Virus record (IMG/VR): IMGVR_UViG_3300021127_000600
Location: 1-43,996 of that record
DNA length: 43,996 bases
Source of the DNA: a virus
Direction: 5' to 3' (one strand)
Position 1 is the stretch's first letter. Every line of letters begins with the position of its first letter. The notes below the pieces were generated by a model. The model saw nothing but the letters and a program-made list of their open reading frames with translations. It was not told the origin of the DNA and did not search any database. Shown here piece by piece: positions 39,675 to 43,996 of this stretch. A program made the position numbers and the translations under genes.

Positions 39675-40717
39675 TGGCGCACCAATATGATATTGCCGTA
39701 TTCATCGGCAGATTTCAGCCAATTCACGAAGGTCACCTCAAGGTGATCCTTACAGCCCTAGAAAATGCCAAGCAACTTGTGATCCTTGTAGGAAGCTCTG
39801 GTGCTCCTAGATCATATAGAGATCCATGGACGTTTAACGAACGCTACCAAATGATCTACACAAGTATCCCAGGCCATTTAAGAGATCGCGTTCGTATTAA
39901 ATCTCTTGAAAATGCAGCCTATAATGACAGTAAGTGGATTCATAGTGTTCAAAGTCATGTGACTCGAGCAGCTTGGGAATTTGGCTATCTCAAAGATCCT
40001 AAAATTGCTCTAATCGGACACAGCAAAGACAATTCTAGCTATTATCTTAAACTGTTTCCGCAATGGGCTAGTATTGAAGTTCCAAATCATGCTGGGTTCA
40101 ACAGCACTGATATTCGTAACGCTTATTTCGTTCCAGACTTCGTACAATTACCCGATGCCTTCAACACAGTCATGCCAGACGGCGTGACAAAGTTCCTAAT
40201 CTCTTTTGCTAGCAGCTCAGATTATGCTTACATTCTCAATGAGTATGAACACATTAAGCTCTATAAAAAATCATGGGAATCTGCACCATATCCGCCTATT
40301 TTTGTTACTGTTGACGCAGTTGTAGTACAAAGCGGACATGTGTTGCTTGTACGCAGACGGGCAGCACCGGGCAAGGGGCTATGGGCTATGCCAGGAGGTT
40401 TTGTCAATCAAGACGAGCGTATACGCGATGCAGTAATACGCGAACTGCGCGAGGAGACTGGCATTAAGGTACCTGATCCGGTGCTGCGTGGTTCAATTAT
40501 TGCACAGGACGTGTTTGACGACCCTAATCGCTCGGCTCGGGGACGTACTATCACGCATGCTTTCTTGGTCAAGCTAAAAGATGACACTGCGCTGCCAAAG
40601 GTCAAAGGTCAGGACGACGCTGACAAAGCTCGCTGGGTGCCAATTGCTGATCTCAAGCGTGAAAACTTCTTCGAAGATCACTTTGACATAATTCAGAACA
40701 TGATTGGAAGAATTTAA
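39674..40717 (+). CDS. Bifunctional NMN adenylyltransferase / Nudix hydrolase (NadM-Nudix)
   Basis: A 347-residue two-domain enzyme. The N-terminal nucleotidyltransferase has [11 protein letters not shown] with the catalytic H18-x-x-H21 and the later STDIR; it makes NAD+ from NMN and ATP. The C-terminal Nudix domain (about residues 208-347) has [23 protein letters not shown], a full Nudix box that typically removes ADP-ribose. This architecture is known as NatV in vibriophage KVP40 and in cyanobacteria. With NadV it forms the NAD+ salvage pathway that can refill NAD+ drained by host defence. Start is ATG with AGGAG in the leader hairpin. Confidence 0.94.
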   Translation: MAHQYDIAVFIGRFQPIHEGHLKVILTALENAKQLVILVGSSGAPRSYRDPWTFNERYQMIYTSIPGHLRDRVRIKSLENAAYNDSKWIHSVQSHVTRAAWEFGYLKDPKIALIGHSKDNSSYYLKLFPQWASIEVPNHAGFNSTDIRNAYFVPDFVQLPDAFNTVMPDGVTKFLISFASSSDYAYILNEYEHIKLYKKSWESAPYPPIFVTVDAVVVQSGHVLLVRRRAAPGKGLWAMPGGFVNQDERIRDAVIRELREETGIKVPDPVLRGSIIAQDVFDDPNRSARGRTITHAFLVKLKDDTALPKVKGQDDADKARWVPIADLKRENFFEDHFDIIQNMIGRI

Positions 40718-40720
40718 ATC

Positions 40721-40912
40721 ATGGCAACTATTATTGGCAAGGAACCTAGAGAAATTAGACGTTGTAGTTGTCGCAACTGTGCCAGCATAATCGAGTATAC
40801 CTTGAGCGAGACTACTACACGTTGGGTATCAGATTATAGCGGTGATAGAGAAACCATTCGTGAATTGCGGTGTCCAGGCTGTGGCAACAACGTAGAAGTC
40901 AAATATTATTGA
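40721..40912 (+). CDS. Small zinc-ribbon protein between the NAD genes
   Basis: A 63-residue protein 4 bases after nadM. RRCSCRNC (C-x-C-x2-C) and LRCPGCGNN (C-x2-C) form a zinc ribbon, with a TRWVSDYSGDRET strand pair between. No known enzyme family. In-operon placement hints at a link with NAD metabolism, but not more. Confidence 0.65.
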   Translation: MATIIGKEPREIRRCSCRNCASIIEYTLSETTTRWVSDYSGDRETIRELRCPGCGNNVEVKYY

Positions 40913-40926
40913 AAAGGGTAAACATT

Positions 40927-41007
40927 ATGTGGAATGATATCAAGCGTATTGACGATGCTGAACAAAATGTTGCCAAGTTCGTCTTCAACAAATCGGAATT
41001 TCGTTGA
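40927..41007 (+). CDS. 26-residue peptide
   Basis: MWNDIKRIDDAEQNVAKFV-type helix ending at TGA inside the nadV -35 box, with AAAAGGG upstream as ribosome site. May be a genuine micro-protein or leader; not recognised. Confidence 0.4.
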   Translation: MWNDIKRIDDAEQNVAKFVFNKSEFR

Positions 41008-41032
41008 CAGCTCAAAGATTTTTTGCTATAAA
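41004..41032 (+). promoter_or_regulatory. Strong promoter of nadV
   Basis: TTGACA (41004-41009), exactly 17 bases, TATAAA (41027-41032), which is also TATAAATA (41027-41034). Start near 41039, leaving a leader of about 50 bases. Confidence 0.7.
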
Positions 41033-41043
41033 TAGGCATTGGA

Positions 41044-41088
41044 AGGGATAGACCCAGCCAACTACATAACTAACAAGGGAGTCTTGTT
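41044..41088 (+). promoter_or_regulatory. NAD-salvage leader element, copy 2 (nadV)
   Basis: AGGGATAGACCCA (41044-41056), then TAACAAG-GGAGT-CTTGTTA, a 7-bp stem with the ribosome site GGAGT in the loop and the ATG just outside. The loop is the same as in copy 1 while the stem sequences differ. Confidence 0.65.
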
Positions 41089-42501
41089 ATGACAAACAAT
41101 ATTTTATCCAACATTCTGTTGGATGTTGATTCTTACAAATCGTGCCACGCATTTTGCTATCCGCCAGGTACTGAATACGTTTTCAGCTATATTGAAAGCC
41201 GCGGTGGTCGTTTCGATCAAACCGTGATGTTTGGTCTACAAATGTTTCTTAAGCGCTACATGAGCATGCCTATTACCCAGGAGATGGTGGATGAGGCAGC
41301 AGAATTTTGGGCTGCACATGGTGAACCCTTCTATCGGGAAGGATGGGATTACATTGTTAACAAACATAACGGAAAATTACCAGTAATTATCAAAGCCGTT
41401 CCGGAAGGTACCGTTGTTCCTACACACAATGTATTTCTTACTATTGAAAACACAGATCCAAATTGTTTTTGGCTTACAAGTTTTCTTGAAACTGCTCTGC
41501 TGCGTGCCGTTTGGTATCCAACTACTGTTGCCACAGTTAGCTGGCATGCCAAGCAAATCATTCGCGCAGCTCTTGAGATAAGCAGCGAAGACGCTGAAGG
41601 ACAAATTAATTTCAAGCTGCATGATTTTGGTGCTAGAGGAGTCAGCTCAAAAGAAAGTGCAGGAATCGGAGGTGCAGCGCATCTTGTCAATTTCATGGGG
41701 TCTGATACTGTTACCGGTGTGCTATATGCTAATAAGTTTTACGGTGCATCTATGGCAGGCTTCTCTATTCCTGCTGCAGAACATAGCACAATTACAAGTT
41801 GGGGTCGTAGCAGAGAAGCTGATGCGTATGCAAACATGATTAAAACATTTGGTAAACCTGGTTCACTTGTAGCGGTTGTAAGTGATAGCTACGATATCAT
41901 GAATGCAGCCCGTGAAATTTGGGGTAAAGACCTAAAACAACTTGTAACAGAGAGTGGTACAACACTTGTTGTTCGTCCAGATTCAGGCGATCCGCTGGTT
42001 GTTCCAATTGATGTTATTGAAGCGTTAGGAGAACGTTTTGGCTACACTGTGAACTCAAAGGGCTATAAGGTACTACCTAGCTCTGTGCGTGTCATCCAAG
42101 GTGACGGCATCACAATTGAGAGTTTACCACAAATTCTCTCTAATTTGCTAGATCGCGGATGGAGTGCAGATAACATTGCGTTTGGCATGGGCGGCGGCCT
42201 GCTGCAAATGGTCAACCGCGATACTTTGAAATTTGCTATGAAATGTTCAGCTGCCAAAGTCGACGGCAACTGGATTGACGTGTATAAAGATCCTATTACC
42301 GATCCTGGTAAGAAGAGCAAACGAGGTAAAGTTACGCTATACAAAAGTGGCAGCGAATACGAAACTGCGGTAAATCGTCCTACCCGTTGGACAGATCGCG
42401 GGATTGGCTGGCAAGACGCACTTGACACAGTATGGTGTGATGGTAATTTAATCAAGGAAACTACCTTTGAACAAGTCAGAGGACTTGCCAACAGTAGGTG
42501 A
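41089..42501 (+). CDS. nadV: Nicotinamide phosphoribosyltransferase (NadV)
   Basis: A 470-residue NAMPT-family enzyme of full length. LLDVDSYKSCHAFCYP at the start, KLHDFGARGVSSKESAGIGGAAHLVNFMGSDT, and AAEHSTITSWGR with catalytic His232 are all family markers, as are VVRPDSGDPL and GMGGGLLQMVNRDT. It converts nicotinamide and PRPP to NMN, which NadM turns into NAD+. NadV with NadM is the NARP2-type pathway described for phages that restore NAD+ against depletion defences. PRPP comes from host or phage Prs. Confidence 0.96.
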   Translation: MTNNILSNILLDVDSYKSCHAFCYPPGTEYVFSYIESRGGRFDQTVMFGLQMFLKRYMSMPITQEMVDEAAEFWAAHGEPFYREGWDYIVNKHNGKLPVIIKAVPEGTVVPTHNVFLTIENTDPNCFWLTSFLETALLRAVWYPTTVATVSWHAKQIIRAALEISSEDAEGQINFKLHDFGARGVSSKESAGIGGAAHLVNFMGSDTVTGVLYANKFYGASMAGFSIPAAEHSTITSWGRSREADAYANMIKTFGKPGSLVAVVSDSYDIMNAAREIWGKDLKQLVTESGTTLVVRPDSGDPLVVPIDVIEALGERFGYTVNSKGYKVLPSSVRVIQGDGITIESLPQILSNLLDRGWSADNIAFGMGGGLLQMVNRDTLKFAMKCSAAKVDGNWIDVYKDPITDPGKKSKRGKVTLYKSGSEYETAVNRPTRWTDRGIGWQDALDTVWCDGNLIKETTFEQVRGLANSR

Positions 42502-42691
42502 TGCTAAAATCTCGGGCAGGACTTTTACATTCAAAGCTCCTGCTCGAGATGATGTTTATTACTGGTGTTGTTATAATCTTCCAGGAGAACACTGGCTGGC
42601 TACACCTGGCTCAAACAATACTATCATTTTTAGAATATTTGATGATTGTGCTTGGATCAAATTTTGGATGAAATGGGGTGCTGAATCATAA
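42467..42691 (+). CDS. Small hypothetical protein overlapping the nadV end
   Basis: A 74-residue protein starting at TTG 42467 with AAGGAA 8 bases before it, and overlapping nadV by 35 bases. Aromatic and beta-rich (DDVYYWCCYNLPGEHWL, FWMKWG). Another member of the style of small Trp/Tyr-rich proteins seen in this phage. Function unknown. Confidence 0.5.
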   Translation: MNKSEDLPTVGDAKISGRTFTFKAPARDDVYYWCCYNLPGEHWLATPGSNNTIIFRIFDDCAWIKFWMKWGAES

Positions 42692-42696
42692 TTCCT

Positions 42697-42725
42697 TAGA
42701 CAATTTCTTAGCTTTCATATATAAT
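42697..42725 (+). promoter_or_regulatory. Promoter abutting the sirtuin start
   Basis: TAGACA (42697-42702), 17 bases, perfect TATAAT (42720-42725), then 6 bases to ATG 42732. The transcript should begin at the start codon. Confidence 0.6.
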
Positions 42726-42731
42726 AAAAAC

Positions 42732-43445
42732 ATGAAAAATCTAATTATCCTTTCAGGTGCAGGGTTAAGTGCCGACAGCAGTGTTCCTACTTTTCGTTCT
42801 CAAAACGGATTGTGGATGAATCACGATATTAATGTAGTTTGTAATTATTCTACGTGGAAAGATAACTTTGATCAAGTACACACATTTTATAATAATCTTC
42901 GTACACTGCTAACAACGGTTGAACCAAATCCGGCTCATTATCTTATAGCCGAATGGGAAAAACGTTACGGCGAACGAGTAATTTCTTTAACAGCAAATGT
43001 TGACGATCTTCTAGAGAGGGCTGGCTGTCAAAATACTTTGCATTTACATGGTTTTTTGCCTAACATGCAATGCACAGCTTGTGGTAATATATGGAACGTT
43101 GCCTATAAAGCATGGGATTGTGTTAATGATAGATGTCCTAAATGCAATAGTCGACGAGGTGTAAAACCCGGTGTGGTTTTTTTCAACGAAGGTGCCAAAG
43201 AGTACATTCGCCTTAATAAGGTATTCCGCGAACTCGCGCCCGCTGACACAGTTCTGGTAATTGGAACCAGTGGTCAGGTAATTAATGCAGATGCTTTATT
43301 ATTTGATAAAACCTGTTACAAAATTTTGAATAATCTCAATCAAGAACAATTTGTAGACGATACGCTATACGATTTTGTTCATTACGGTCGTGCTGCAGAA
43401 TCAGTTGGTATATTGGATAAAAAAATCAAAGAAAAAATGGAATAA
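42732..43445 (+). CDS. Sirtuin (Sir2-type NAD+-dependent deacylase)
   Basis: A 237-residue class III/U-type sirtuin. NAD+-binding GAGLSADSSVPTFR (residues 9-22), TANVDDL with Asn89/Asp91, catalytic His in HLHG (H106), zinc cysteines C114, C117, C135 and C138, and VIGTSGQV are all visible. It removes acyl groups from lysine with NAD+, giving nicotinamide, the substrate of NadV. In a phage it could alter host protein acylation, or consume NAD+ as a signal. I choose ATG 42732 because its promoter ends 6 bases before. It lacks the long helical regions of defence Sir2 proteins, so it looks like a deacylase rather than an NADase effector. Confidence 0.93.
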   Translation: MKNLIILSGAGLSADSSVPTFRSQNGLWMNHDINVVCNYSTWKDNFDQVHTFYNNLRTLLTTVEPNPAHYLIAEWEKRYGERVISLTANVDDLLERAGCQNTLHLHGFLPNMQCTACGNIWNVAYKAWDCVNDRCPKCNSRRGVKPGVVFFNEGAKEYIRLNKVFRELAPADTVLVIGTSGQVINADALLFDKTCYKILNNLNQEQFVDDTLYDFVHYGRAAESVGILDKKIKEKME

Positions 43446-43458
43446 TAAAATTTTGCTA

Positions 43459-43486
43459 TTGACATTGATTAGTTTTCAAGTATACT
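43459..43486 (+). promoter_or_regulatory. Promoter of the long RNA
   Basis: TTGACA (43459-43464), 16 bases, TATACT (43481-43486). Expected start near 43493. No ORF with a credible start follows. Confidence 0.65.
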
Positions 43487-43492
43487 TCAGAC

Positions 43493-43996
43493 AAGGGAAA
43501 CGTACAGCAAACTAAAAACTTTGCATTATGTAGCAAACAAAAGCTTTCCCGCTTTATTACCGTTAAGCTTGTAGGCAAGCAAAATTTTTGTTCTTTTAAA
43601 TTTTATCATAGGGATCGGTGCAGCAGCACTTTTAAATCCAGCAACGCTGGGGTTACCCGGCAACAACAGGAGCACAGCCTGTATAAACAAGGGCAAAACG
43701 ATCCCGTATTTTATAGGATGGGTACAGCATAAAACACAGATGAAACTTGTTGTGTTGCTATCTCGAGTAATGCAACACAACAAACTTGCCTAGAGTTAAC
43801 TAGGAACGTGCTTGTACGATGCAAGATATTGTTGATAGAAATCAACTAGGGCAGGAAGCGGTACTGTTACAGCGGTTCATAGTTTCGACTGTGACGACGA
43901 GGACAGGTTCAGAAACCCTGCAAGAAAAAATTAAAACGCATCCGCTAACCATCCAGTTTTTCATTTGTATATCAGAGTTCAAAGGATTAGTTCAGC
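43493..43996 (+). ncRNA. Long structured non-coding RNA, incomplete at the right edge
   Basis: More than 500 bases after a strong promoter with no credible ORF on this strand but many helices: GGGAAA/TTTCCC (43495-43500 with 43545-43550) enclosing TTTGC/GCAAA (43520-43524, 43533-43537); GCTTG/CAAGC (43567-43571, 43576-43580); GGGATCG/CGATCCC (43611-43617 with 43699-43705) enclosing smaller stems; a perfect 12-bp stem (43747-43758 with 43772-43783); GTTGAT/ATCAAC around AGAA (43831-43846). Length and multi-stem domains recall the large ornate RNAs GOLLD and ROOL found in phages, but I cannot place it in a family. Confidence 0.6.

Noticed and set aside
43534-43575. tmRNA tag-like reading frame (GCA AAC AAA AGC ..., ANKSFPALLPLSL)
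   Set aside because: It lacks the ALAA-type end, and no paired GGGG/CCA acceptor ends or T-arm in the right place were found. The GTTTCGAC at about 43882 recalls the tmRNA 5' piece, but no matching acceptor piece follows.
43870-43920. tRNA T-arm-like GGTTCAGAA near the right edge
   Set aside because: The loop size is wrong by one and no D-arm, anticodon arm or acceptor stem can be built around it.
1-43996. CRISPR array, insertion sequence or transposase
   Set aside because: No regularly spaced repeats, no transposase motifs and no terminal inverted repeats with target duplications were seen; the only direct repeat with clear meaning is the 26-base pair at the ligase end.

Overview
The window reads as part of a large T4-like tailed phage (Caudoviricetes, myovirus type) from an uncultured, probably aquatic lineage. 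It carries a two-subunit T4-type DNA topoisomerase II, T4-late-type promoter octamers (NATAAATA), dense short ORFs with ATGA/TTGA overlaps, and an AT-rich background. Host-flavoured genes point to a Gram-negative proteobacterial host: a phasin-like and a DUF3563-like protein, ClpS/ClpX, bS21, a ROSE-like thermosensor, and lipoproteins.

Layout. 1-6.3 kb: topoisomerase operon. The large-subunit gene is broken into an N-half ending in an N-intein, a free-standing homing endonuclease, and a C-intein plus C-half; the medium subunit follows. 6.3-11.4 kb: Nudix hydrolase, TilS-like tRNA lysidine synthase, two glycosyltransferase-like proteins, a radical SAM enzyme and a lipoprotein pair. 11.4-14.1 kb, minus strand: phasin-like, DUF3563-like, Smr, a cobalamin-type radical SAM enzyme and a small frameshifted gene. 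14.3-21.1 kb, plus strand: SleB-like cell wall hydrolase, a structural protein, then a compact host-takeover operon of AdoMet decarboxylase-like protein, coiled-coil membrane protein, ClpX, translation initiation factor IF-3 and ribosomal protein bS21, followed by Hsp20 and ClpS on their own promoters. 21-30.6 kb: Ntn hydrolase, radical SAM enzyme, a frameshifted tandem GNAT, a CHASE2 class III nucleotide cyclase, two paralogous small membrane proteins, two genes interrupted by in-frame TAG codons, PRPP synthetase and an SGNH hydrolase. 30.6-37.2 kb: an acidic protein, an M23 peptidase, small unknowns, and a second fractured gene (RNA ligase split by an intein with its own endonuclease), then a nucleotidyltransferase inserted beside a duplicated ligase tail. 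37.2-44 kb: a radical SAM enzyme, the NAD+ module (NadM-Nudix, NadV, sirtuin) and the start of a long structured RNA.

How the genes work together. PRPP synthetase, NadV and NadM-Nudix make a complete nicotinamide-to-NAD+ salvage route (the chemistry known as NARP2 in phage counter-defence), and the sirtuin releases nicotinamide back to NadV. The nadM and nadV leaders share an identical 13-base element and a Shine-Dalgarno in a GGAGT loop, which suggests common post-transcriptional control. IF-3, bS21 and TilS act on translation, while ClpX, ClpS and Hsp20 act on protein turnover and folding. Several genes have a promoter so close to the start codon that the mRNA should be leaderless.

Most striking: two independent split-intein fractured genes. 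In both, the endonuclease lies behind a T4-late-type promoter placed inside the loop of a hairpin that hides its ribosome binding site. Other signals worth a look are the NAD leader element, a ROSE-like thermosensor before hsp20, the phage-borne cyclase, and a cluster of genes broken by single frameshifts or amber codons.
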